From positions 6,264,001 to 6,328,000 of the forward strand of contig JAJFZO010000609.1 of assembly GCA_021397835.1 (NCBI GenBank): DNA of 64,000 bases, written 5' to 3'. Positions 32,016-43,323 of the stretch are shown here, piece after piece (positions within the stretch are counted from its first letter, which is position 1; each line of letters begins with the position of its first letter). This stretch comes from Moringa oleifera. Lineage: Eukaryota > Streptophyta > Magnoliopsida > Brassicales > Moringaceae. The notes under the pieces were generated by a model, which was not told the origin of the DNA, did no database searches, and saw nothing but the letters and a program-made list of their open reading frames with translations. A program made the position numbers and the translations under genes.

Positions 32016-34250
32016 ATTAGATGCGTGAAAAAAAAATCAATATCTTGTAATGGTTGCATCACTTAAAGAATAAAGAAGAAAGACACAAGGGATAAAAAAG
32101 AAGTAATTCATTGATATTCTAAAGTTTATAAAAGCAAACAATCAAAGCCTAATCCATTTTACTTCGATAATGGCCTTTGATATCAATGGGGTTGTGTCCA
32201 CGAAACTAGATGCAACCTTTATCGCTTGGGCTCTTTGATAAGCACATCTATATCATCATTTTTTTACGTCAAAGATGAAGTCATTGTGTCGTCACAACAG
32301 TCGACCATTAAGACATCGAAACTAGGGTGAGCAACCAATAATTTCTACTGGGTCCCTTAAAAGATCACAATGAAAGTGTCAGCATAAAACTTTTCCTCTT
32401 TAGAGAGGTAGTCCGTTGAGCCTTTACGCTTATTAAGAATCTTTTATGAGCGATAAGAAGGCAAGACTCGAGCTTGCCTTGGAAGGATGAAAGGAGAACG
32501 TCCAACTTCGCCACTCAAGTAATGACTTTACCCCATTTTTTATTGGTGGTAACGAGAGAGTTATTGAAAGATGTGTAGCATTGGTAAGTCTCCTCTCACT
32601 CCCTCCTAACAATAACTAGCTAACACAATATTGCATCGTTCTTCGAACGATAAACAATGAGGTCCTTGATGGTCTTTTGTCTTATCTTTGCCTTATGAAA
32701 AAGGAATTTCACTTCGCCTATCTTTTTGAAAGCGACTTGGGAAAAACAAGATGAAGATATTAAAAAAAAGAGAAAGAAAAAGAAGTAGAGGGTGTACCCA
32801 TCCAATGTTAACAAGGATAGAGTATGCAGCCTTATCTAGAGACTTATCCTTAATCCGCATGATGTCCGCCTATTGCAAGAGATGGTCCACCATGTTGAAG
32901 TAAAACAGGTCACTCTTAACTGAATTTGAGATATGCACCCTTTAATTTGGAATGAACTTGGGCACTAATGGTGGCACGGATATTGGAGCAGGTAGGCTGC
33001 AAATCACTGCATGAGGAATTATTAAGATTTTTTAAATGACAAAAGAAGGTCGGGCAATTATAGGGAATAGTAGAGTAACAGAGTAGACTATAGTTAAAAT
33101 GGAGCCAAATGCGAGGTAGAGTTGACATGATGGATTGCCTTACTACTTGCTTTTGTGGTATGAGGACTTTACAATAACATTAGAGGGCTTGCATTTAGCC
33201 TATTGATGAAGGCTGGTTAAATTAATTTGCTGGTGAGACATCTCTAATGAAGAAAGACTAAAGGAAAATACTTTAGGAGATATGTTAACCTTTGTTGCAA
33301 TTAAGAAACAAGAACAAAGTGATGTAAGTAACAAGAAAAAACAAAATAAGATAGCTAAGAAATAGATACATTTTGGTAAAAAGAAAGGAGGGATACTAAC
33401 TAATGGTACTTTCAAAAGAGAAAGATGATAGAGAAGGAATGGGAGGAGCCAAAGGCTTTGGTAAAGTAAGCCTAAGGGAAAACCTATGAACCTTGATAAA
33501 AACCTCTCCTTTAGTTACATCTAAGAATTATTGCGGGATGGTCGTAAAGGGGTTCAAAAACCTTTTAACTACAAGGATAAGAAAAAATAAAGCTTTCCCA
33601 AAGAACAGGTTGGTTCCCTATTCAGATCTGTACTCAAAGAGACCATCCTAGGATATAAAGAAAAACTTCAAATTCCAATGATCTAGGTCATAGGAAAGGG
33701 ACCCTAGGAGTCTCTTACTTGGATAGAGCACAAAAATAAAACCACCCAAGAAGAAAAGATTTTAAGCAAAAGAATTTGGTGAAAACATCAACTGAAAAGT
33801 AGTCAAAGCTAGCCATGACCACGACCCTTAAATACCCAAGGATAGAATACCAACATTTAACAGTGAGTTAGGTGGGAGAGATAAAGAAATAAGAATAAAA
33901 CTCTTAGATAAAAAGAGGGTAAGGAAGACTTATGCAAGTGACTAAAGATTCCTCTTAAATGTAGAGACAATGTCGATGAAAGTCATAGGTCCCATCTTCT
34001 TTTGACAGATGATAGATTAAAAGGAACTTGCTCCACCCATGAATGTAATGTAAGGAATGAAAATGAAAAAAGTTGATAGAAGAATAAGGTGAGGCAATAG
34101 CGAAAGATTCAAATGTTGTAAAGAAGGAAGCAAAGAAGAAGAGAAGAAATTTTATCAAGGAAAATAAAGATAACGTAAGAAAATGCCAAAGGTAAAGGCT
34201 ATTTGTAAATTCTAACGTCCTATCCTCATGTTACACTTGGCATAATCGAA
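32016..34250. other. Retrotransposon 3' region with small minus-strand frames
   Basis: No sense-strand coding. Small minus-strand frames lie at 32620-32814, 32916-33128, 33200-33415 and 33955-34158. Some Tat-lineage elements carry an antisense gene here, but nothing in these frames is recognisable enough to call one. Confidence 0.35.
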
Positions 34251-34859
34251 TTTAAGGTGAGTTACCAAAATATTTAACACATGGCGCATTGTAGACACTT
34301 AATGTTTAGCTCTAATATTGAGTTAGAAAGTTCAAAAATAGTCAAAAGTCAACAAGTGTCTTCATATCAAGTTCAATGATCGAGATCGAGCTTATAATTT
34401 AAATTAAGATTATCTTTTAAGTTTTAAGTCGAGATTATGTTGAGTTCAGGGTCAAGATTGTGCTGTTAATTTTGAGATAGGATTATGCCGCCAATTTTAG
34501 ATTGAGATTATACTGTCAAATCTTAAGATCATACTTTTACCTAGATGTCATGTTGAGAATAACTTAATAAGTACATCGTACCCCGATGTTTGGTCAAGAA
34601 TATCTTAATAAGCATACTTTACCCCTGGTGTTAGGTCAAAATAGTTTAATGAACATATTTTTCTAGATATTAAATCAAGAATCTCAATGAAAGATCGAGT
34701 GATGACCATTCAGCTCTTCGATTTGATAAATTGCACAAAGAAAGGTTTTGTTGAGATTTTGAGTTAGCTTTATTGATGACACTATCAATTTGAAGATGAA
34801 GAAATATAGTTTTGATATTAAAGTAGATAAATCTTCATTTTTAATATCTTAAGGGCGAT

Positions 34860-36460
34860 AAATTTGATATTGATCCCATATTAAATTTGAAGATTTGATC
34901 CTGATATGATTGATCTCGATCTTATATTAAATAATTTGGGCTTAACCTTGATGCGGTTGACCCGATCTAGCATCAAATCTAATCCTCGATATGGTTGATG
35001 ATATCCTATGAAGACTTGACTTGATGTAATTAATCCCTACCTTATGTTTAACCCCAATATGATTGATCTCGATCTTACATTGGGTTTCAGATGTGTAAGA
35101 GGAAAAAGTGATAATAAAATCAATGTTAAATCAGTATAATAATAAAAGTAATAATGAAATCTATGTCAAATCGATAGAATAATAATAAAAATAAGAAAAT
35201 TAATGCATGATTAGTAAAATAATAGTGAACCCTATGACAGATTGGTATAGAATAGCCACAGATGTGTCGTTCATCATTTTTGTCAAACATGAGATACTAC
35301 ACTTGATCTCTTATTAATTCAAAGCTATTTTTCAATGTGATTAACTTCGATCTCACATCAGATCTCTTATTAATTCAAAGCTATTTTTCAATGTGATTAA
35401 CTTCGATCTCACATCAGAACTTGATCTTAGTGTGATTGATTCTAATCTCATATTAGATCAATTGTTTTATGCGATTAATTTTGTTTTTGTCTACTAACTT
35501 GATCTTGATATGATTGATTTTGATTTCACATTTGCATTAACTTTTTTTTGATGTGATTGATTTTGATCTCACATTCACTAACTTGTTTTTGATGTGATTT
35601 ATTTTGACCTTACATCCTTATCAACTTTATCTTGTTGTAATTGATTCTAATGTCACATCCATATTGACTTCATCTCAATGTGATTGATTTTATTCTCACA
35701 TCCACTAACCAGATCTCAATGTGATTGATTTATATCTCATATCTGCATTAACTTCTTTTTAATATGATTAATTTATATCATATCTATTAACTTAATCTTA
35801 ATGTTATTGATTCTGGTCTTACATCCGTATCAACTTTGTTTCGTTATGATTAATTTTGATCCCATATTTGTACTAACTTCATGACAATGTGATTGATTAT
35901 GATAAACTTAATCTCGATATGATTAATTCTGATCTCACATTAGATTTAAGTTGTAATTTATAGGATAGATGTCATTGACTTTGATCTCACTTTAAGTTTC
36001 AAGTGAGTAGCTAAAAGTCAACTCTCAATATGATTGATTTTGGTCTCACATCAAGTTTGGCATGGGTAGTTGTAACTCAACCCTCAATATTAGGAGTTTC
36101 AGACACTAATTAACCCCAATGAGATTAATCTTAAGTTCTAGATGTAATTTAACCTTAATATGATTAACCTCAATCTCAAATCGAGTTGCAAGTGTATAGC
36201 TACTAGAAAAAGACTCAAGAAGTTGGCATAACCATCAATGTGATTAACTCTGACCTCACATTCGGTTGCAGGTGCATAATTCCTAGAAGAAAACTCGAGA
36301 AGCTAGCCTAAACCCTGATGTGAATATAAACCTTGATGTGATTGACCTCGACTTTACATTGAGTTTCAAGTGTATAGCTGTTGGAAGAAAAACATTCGAG
36401 AAGCTAGCTTAGGCCCCGATCTAATTCACCCTAATCTTACATTAGTTTCAGGTATACAAC
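34860..36460 (+). repeat. Degenerate tandem repeat, GTGATTGATTTTGATCTCACAT-type
   Basis: The phrase TGATCTCAATGTGATTGATT and the partner GATCTCACATC(AC)AACTT recur dozens of times at steps of about 40-50 bases, with a near-exact duplicate of about 62 bases at about 35310-35418. Long tandem arrays in the 3' untranslated part are a known trait of Tat/Ogre elements. Confidence 0.85.
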
Positions 36461-38094
36461 CATTAAAAGAAGAAGACTCGCAAAGCTGGTGGAAAGCTCC
36501 TAGTGAAATTCCCACAGAGTGTGCATCTTAACCAAAACAAATTATTAGCATTACGGTCCCTTTCCCTTATAACAAAATTTTGAATTTCTAGTAGATTTTG
36601 CCTCATTTGTATAAATAGATCCATTTTTTGATGGAAGAAGGGTGGCATTTGTGTGTTTATTCACATTTGTTTTCTTTTTTTTTTAGTGTAGGCATCTTTC
36701 TCTCTTTCTTTCTCTCTTTCTCTCTCTTCATCACTCCTTGCATCTTTACGCATTCATTCCTTAGCATTGTACTCTCTAATAAAAAGTAGATTTCTAAGAG
36801 ACTTTCTTCAAAAGAAATATCTATTTGCTTGTTGTTTGGCAGAGAAGCAGCATTGTTGTTCATCTATCATATCTATTTCACAATGAAATATATAATATTT
36901 AGCTACTCATTTTTCTTTATTGTTTACTACTCATTACATCCAATATTGCAAATTCAATGATAGATCTCATATTTTTTAAAAATTATTTGGAAAAAAGAAT
37001 TTAGTGAAGTTCATATTCCAATTTTTAAATTAAACATATTTATTTTTCTAGAATCAAATATCTAGTGTCAACTAGATTGAGATTCTTGCATAAAATTACA
37101 TAATAAATTTATTTTGAGGTTTATCGTATTTTGATTAAATTTAAAATGGCTTTTCTCTTGAAAATTTTAAGATTGAATGAAGATAATCTCACCTTGTTTG
37201 TATATACTATATATATTATATTTATTGATTATATTTCGAGATCAACATTAAATTATGATAATTCAAAGATATAAGATCATTTTGTTTAAGGAATACAATT
37301 CTTGGGCACCTGTAAGGGTGCTAATCTTTTGCTATGCACAATTAATTCTTGATCCCAGATCTTCTAGTGAAGCAAACCATTATCTATTTTTAAATAGAGT
37401 TCATATTTTCTTTTTCAAAAGAAAAAAAGTTTTCAAATAAAATTGGTAACTAATCATGCCGCAAAAATATTGGTAGTGACTCCTTACTTTTTGTTATTTA
37501 GCAAAGCAAACAAAATTCTAAAACAAAAATATTTTTCACTAAAAAATCTAGTTATGACATGCATCCTAGCTGAAGGATTCAAAACTACTTAGCGCAATGT
37601 TTAATCTGACATGGCATATCCCGACCAAAGGACATGAAAGAGTGGTTTCAAAATTAAATAGGTAAGGGTTACTACCATCAACCAAACACTATGAGGTCAG
37701 AAGCAAGCCACTTAAAGTGATGACTAATGAATATCTTGAAACATGCAAAAGGTATGTGAATCAAATGAAATAGGAAAAACATATGGGAAAAGGCAATAAA
37801 TCCGTGAACAAGTGAGTCATAGACTCGTTGAGCTCCACAAGCTAGCAGACTCTATGAGTTCGATAAACTAATGGACTTATTAAGCTCCACAAGCAAGCGA
37901 GCTCACTGAAGCTAGCAAGCATGTAAACAAGTCCAATAACAAGCGGACCTGTTATCCATAACCAAGCGGGCAGATCGAAACCTTTCCAAATTCATTAGGA
38001 ATTGGACTTACAAATAGCAATAACTTAGGTGCACTACTCCTTCATGCCAAAATATGTCAAACCAACTCTTTCAACTGAAAGAGTAGGAGATTTC
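36461..38094. other. Retrotransposon 3' untranslated end
   Basis: Contains a pyrimidine-rich run at 36670-36730 (TTTCTCTC) and short repeats of AGCTCCACAAGC at about 37830-37910. Just left of the 3' LTR, AAAGAGTAGGAGA (about 38078-38090) is a plausible polypurine tract. No coding. Confidence 0.5.
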
Positions 38095-38689
38095 TAATGT
38101 GACCAAATGGTACTAAGGTCTTGGAAAGCCTTTCAATGTTAGGCCCACTAAAAGCCTAATTGAAAGCTTTCATATCTTGACAAGGTAGAATTGCATAAGC
38201 GAGACAATGACGTACAAGACAGGTAGTGTCAGCTGTATCATAATGACAAAAGGACCACGTGTCAGCAAGATTTGCACCCATATGTCAGCAAGACAACCAA
38301 CTTAATCATTAAGATACTATGATACTAAGACACCAGCAAAACAGATGTTGTTAGAGAACTAATAACCTCGACTGATGTAAAGACATGCCAATGTCCTACC
38401 TACCCCATTAGGTCAAACCTTATTTAAGCTGAAATAATGGAGTTATTCCAAGCGACACATCTATAAAAAAGGAATTCAAAGTATGTTCGAGACGACCTAT
38501 TTATTTTATTAAAAAAACTCTTCTAAATCTTTTATTGAGTGCCAAAATGCATAAGGATTGCCTAGCAATGCTGCCCTTTAATCGTGTTTTTTGTTTTGCA
38601 GTTTTTTGATAAACAACATTACCATTATCATCATTTGAAGCTCTATCTCCACGTGTCATCATCCAATTACCCAAAATTTTTAGGTAGCA
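38095..38689 (+). repeat. 3' LTR
   Basis: Aligns by eye with the 5' LTR along its whole length, from TAATGTGACCAAATGG to TTTAGGTAGCA, with the TATA-like CATCTATAAAAAAG at about 38457. Many substitutions and a few small indels separate the two. Confidence 0.85.
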
Positions 38690-39964
38690 TTAGGCTCTAA
38701 CTTATGAAAATCCATAATTATAATTTGTGATATTATTTGATGTTGAAATTAAAATATGTTTTAAAATATTTATTGATAAAAATAACATTTTAAAATAAAA
38801 ATATTTAGAGGTGTCTTAAGATATAAAATGATTTATTGTTACAAATCTTTATTATTATTATATTAATGAGTAATTAATTAAAGTTTCCATTTGATTAATT
38901 GAGGTCAAACATATTAGAAAAAAATTATAAAAATATAGTCATTGTATCTCTTTTAGTGGTAAAAGAAGAAAATCATTAATTTTGAAGATTTAGTCTCCTA
39001 TGATTAGTTAAATAATGCTTTTTCTATTGAAAAAATAATTGCTTTACTATAACTACACAATCAATTAAGTGAGAACTTGCATGTAATTCATTATATTGAA
39101 ATATGTTTAAATTATTGAATTGATGTTTCTCCATTAACATGATATTTTCAACATTTACGTTATATTTTATTTTTAATTTAAATTATGATATATTAATTAG
39201 ATTAATTGTATATTTAATCTTTTAATTTTATTTAAATTATATTTTATTTTTAATGGTGATAAAAAATTAAAATTATTTTATAATTAAAATGAGCTGAAAA
39301 ATAAGTCTCACCCATTTCCAATCAATTTTTAAAATTTGAATGATTCCCAACCATAAACTATTTTTATAATTTTTAAAAAAATTTTAATAGTATAGTTTGT
39401 TAAAAAATATATTTTTGCTATTAAAAAATTTAAAAATTATTTTTTATAATAGCTTGAATATTACTTTACATCTATGAAATTTATAAGTTAAAAATCATCA
39501 TTTTTAATTTGAATATTTTCTATCTTTAAATTTTTTACAAATTTTATCAAATTAAAATTTCAAAACGTATAATTAATTCAATTGATATTTCAAAGTGTAA
39601 AATAAAATTAAATATATATATATATATATATATTAGAGTAATTTTTTATGTTTACCATTATTTTGATAATTCTTATTATCTTATTTTAAATGACTTTAAC
39701 TTCTATTATGACTATAAATAAAAAAACATATTATGCATTTGTTTTTATTTTTTAATTAATATTTAATACAATTTATATTATATTAAAAAAATTTTAAAGA
39801 TAAATATCATTTAAAGTATTAGATTTTACTCTTTATCTTCAATCAAATCTTAATTTTAAAAATGCATTCAAAAAATCCTAATCTATTGAATTTATCCAAA
39901 TTTGATATCGATTCAAAAAGATTGTGAAAAATTAATAATATTTTTATTTTTAAAATACTTAAAA
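38690..39964. other. AT-rich spacer, no gene
   Basis: Very AT-rich, with a TA run at about 39612-39634. About 39240-39600 shares phrases with about 40500-40780 on the other side of the foldback, suggesting an older AT-rich element into which the foldback inserted. Confidence 0.4.
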
Positions 39965-40455
39965 ATTAAGGTTAATTATTTGTTTATAGTCTCAAATTGG
40001 GACTTGCAAACAAAAATTATATATATTATATATTTTTATGAAATGCTCAATATAGTACTTTTATTTATATTTATATTTTAATATTAATGGTTTTATCCAA
40101 GTACATAATGTGCATGCGACTTTTATTTGTCCAATTACTCTAACACTCATTTAAATACTATCAAAATAAATAAAATATTTTATTTTTTTTAATATTTATA
40201 TTTTGCATATTCTTATTAAGTTTAATCAAAAAAAAATATTTTATTTGTTTTGATAGTGTTTTAAAGAAATATTTAGATAATTGTACATGTAAAAGTCACA
40301 TGTACATCACGTTTATATGTAAAAGCATTAATATTAATGAAAATTATAAATGAAAGTCTCATACTTGAAAATTCAATAAAAATATAACTTTTTTAATAAA
40401 TCTAATTTTTTTTCAAATCTTAATTTGAAACTATGAATAAGATGCATGTCTCATT
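39965..40455. mobile_element. Foldback/MITE-like element, family 1 (copy b)
   Basis: Nearly the whole element folds on itself. CATGCGACTTTTATTTGTCC (40112) pairs with the inverse of TGTACATGTAAAAGTCACATG (about 40282), and ATAGTCTCAAATTGGGACTT (39987) pairs with the inverse of AAATCTTAATTTGAAACTAT (about 40416). The internal phrase GACTTTTATTTG is shared with the copy at 17250-17670. Confidence 0.7.
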
Positions 40456-41129
40456 GATATAATCAACTTTAAAAATTACTTAAATAAATTTTGCACTCTA
40501 TTTTGATTTTATTCTCATATTTGAATAATTTTTAATTAAAAAACTATTTTGATGAATTTTTAAAATTATAATAGTATAATTTTTTTAAATAATTTAGTAT
40601 TCAAAAAAATTTGATTTTTTGATGAAATTTTAAATATTTCTTTACATTTGTAAAAATTTTAAATCAAATTTTTTTAAAAAGATAGTAAATTTAGATATTC
40701 TTATTTTTTTAAATTTTATGAAAAAATTGATTTGATTTAATTTGATAAATCAAAGTTTATTTAGAAAAGTTTTAAAAATTAAATTTGTTCAAAAAATAGA
40801 GTAAAGTTTAATATTTTAAATAATATTTATTTAGTTTTACATTGAGGTGATGGTGTATGATCTAGACACAATGATTGGACTGATGGCATCTAAGCACGAG
40901 ACTGGGATAGACCTACATTTATGGAACCAGTCTCCACTCTAATGGATAGTCTACCTTTGCCTCTAGTACCCCAACTCTCACGTCCCTATTTATTTGACAT
41001 ATGAAAACAATGGACGTGCAATGCTTAGTGATAGAATTAAAAATAGTATAAATTTAATTCGTAACATACATTTAATCATTAACTTCAATAATATGTTAGT
41101 ACCAACAATGTTTTTAACCTGAGTTTCAT
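40456..41129. other. AT-rich spacer, no gene
   Basis: Continues the AT-rich element noted at 39240-39600. About 40850-41000 is less AT-rich and may belong to the CACTA relic that follows. Confidence 0.35.
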
Positions 41130-41860
41130 CTTCATTATCAGTTTCCTCACTAGTGAATAATAGTTTTTCTGTATCTTCATCTTCCAATCCATTTGTATCT
41201 TTCTCAATTTCAATCAGTTCATTAACCGTGTTTGTTTCTATATTTTCACCCTGAGCATTAACATTTTTGAGATTATCTTCAATTTAATCATTAAAGGAAA
41301 ATACAAGCAATTGGTTGTTGACATCATCTTGAAATAGATCATCTTTAAATTCAATTCTACTTCCCTCTTTTATTTTAATAACCATACTCCAATCTCTTTT
41401 CTGTAAAGCGCCATGAGGATATGATGCAAAATAAAATTGTTCAGCTTGTTATGCAAAACTAAAAGTGTCTTTTCCCCTTGTATCTCCTGTTAGTTTTCAA
41501 CTCAATTATTCCATACTTGGGGCCAATCTTTGCACCAAACCTTGATGGGTCAAACCATTTATAATTAAAGATGTTAATCATTTAACAAGCATACCAGGGT
41601 ACTCAAACTCGACAATGTCTTGTAAAATTTCATAGTACATAACATCTTACTTGTCAAAAAGACTCTAGAATTGTTCATACTTTGATTATGAGCCCAACTA
41701 AAAATGTGAAATGAATATCTATTGACATAGTATATAGAAAAAGTTTGGACATTATTCAAAGATCTCCATTCTAGATCATACAAAAATTGATCATTGACTC
41801 TATAGATCTTATTCAAAGTTAGTATTCCTCATAACTACTTCCAAATTGGTGGGAGAATGC
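41130..41860 (-). pseudogene. CACTA transposase C-terminal (DUF4216) relic
   Basis: On the minus strand, YYVNRYSFHIFSWAHNQSMN (about 41732-41673), then in other frames QAEQFYFASYPHGALQKRDW and MVIKIKEG (about 41450-41360), followed by an acidic tail (EETDNEDETQVK). This order is the DUF4216 domain that ends CACTA transposases. Frameshifts and stops break it, and the tnp2 and DUF4218 parts are missing. It differs from the element at 1-7033, whose DUF4216 lies off-window. Confidence 0.7.
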
Positions 41861-42987
41861 AAGAAGACGTCAATTGGGTTAGCGATTATAAGCTTGAGCT
41901 CGTACTTGGTTGTGGCAAGGAATGTTTGAGTGAAAGGGCCTTTGACTTGTTGGATGCGTTGATTAATATTGTTCGAAATAATTGTGTGCAATTTTGTTAT
42001 CGTCGATGGAAAAGAAGACCAAAATCAAGCCCAAGATTGATATCATTATACTTAAAACACTACAAAATAAAAAATGTGCTTGTTGATGTGGCTGTCTTTA
42101 TTGGTTTGGATGAGGGCTTCGCTTTTGTCGATGTAGTCGATATAGATAACCTTAAGGATATAGGCCTTCAACAAGGGGTCGAGGCGAACCTTCATGATGA
42201 AATGGATGTTGACAAAGTTTTTGATCTCTTTAATCAACACTAATTTGACCTTCGTGGAGAACAAAGACTTCTCGGTAGTATTTTCGTTAATGGTGTCAGC
42301 TACGACGATGATAGTGTGAATGAGATGCAAATGTCGTTTAGGTTAAGTAGCTCAAATTTCAAAACTCATTTGTACTCTTTTCAAATGTTAACTACTTAAG
42401 GCCCTACTCAAGTCATAACCGAACCACAATCGAAATATTAAATTAAGGTTGGTTTTTGTCCAATGTAAAAATTTTAGGTTTATCTCGATTGATGTTGAAC
42501 ATCATAGTTCGATTCAAAATTTGTCTCTTATTGATATTGAACATCAAGATTCGATTTATCACTTAAAATAAATATAAAAATTTTATTTGAAAAATATTTA
42601 TCTAAAGTTAACAACATAAAAAATTAGGTAATATTAATTTTTTATTCAAAAAAATTTGTGTTTGACGGTTTTATCTAACATTAAATAATTCAATTGATAA
42701 ACAAATCAAAATTTTGAGAGAGTTTAAGAATTAATCTAAAAAATAATAGCTATATCAAACTAACAATATTGGAGATTCTTAAAAAGATTGAAAGGCAAAA
42801 GGAGCTTTAAATAGTTATGTTTTAAAACATTGTCATATCAATAGGATTTCTTAAGGTTTATACTAATTTAGAAACTTACTATGTCAGCAGAACAAAATGG
42901 AAAATAAATAAAACGTGGAGCCATCCGCTAAAAGACGCCAACGAAAGGGCCCTTTCTTACGTTGCATTTCATCCTTGCTTTGCGCGC

Positions 42988-42989
<2 letters not shown>
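41861..42989. other. Spacer upstream of L-arabinokinase
   Basis: 41857-42243 (plus) and 42330-42052 (minus) are overlapping open frames of about 130 and 90 codons. Neither resembles a known family and no splice context supports either. From 42400 to 42900 the DNA is ordinary AT-rich spacer. Confidence 0.35.

Positions 42990-43023
<34 letters not shown>
42990..43023 (+). repeat. (CT)n microsatellite, 5' leader of L-arabinokinase
   Basis: About 17 CT units, 300 bases before the start codon. CT runs near transcription starts are common in plant promoters and 5' UTRs; that role is inferred. Confidence 0.9.
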
Positions 43024-43025
<2 letters not shown>

Positions 43026-43323
43026 GACTCTCTTGCTGACTCCCTCAACATCTGATATGAGTTCTTATAGTTTCTCTGTCACTCTCTTTCTCTGGTTATG
43101 TATAGTGCATGGCGGACGTATATAGTTTGTTAGGATAAAGTGCTAAATGCCAGTTTTCCACCTATGATTTCTGCGGAGATGGAAACTGCCTGAAAACCGT
43201 CTTCTTTTTGGTTTTTCTTTTCAAAATTTATCTCTTTCCTCTCCAGACTTAAACAGAGTAGACAACAGATTAGTGATAATTCACACAGAGAATTCATTTG
43301 GACCGATCAGCATAAGAGTGATA

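Larger units (their letters stand above)
26150..38689 (+). mobile_element. Ty3/gypsy LTR retrotransposon, Tat lineage, old and inactive
   Basis: Matching LTRs at 26150-26730 and 38095-38689 enclose gag, protease, RT, RNase H and a partial integrase in that order on the plus strand, which defines Ty3/gypsy. A second RNase H-like region (about 30960-31240) after the first, the YCHFHREQRHDTKECxQ zinc-knuckle-like motif and a long repeat-filled 3' part point to the Tat/Ogre/Retand group. All frames have many stops and shifts. The LTRs appear only about 80 percent alike, so the insertion is old. Target duplications are not clear: AGGGG or GTAGG at the left against TTAGG at the right. The 3' part between integrase relic and 3' LTR, about 6.4 kb, is non-coding. 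Confidence 0.88.
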
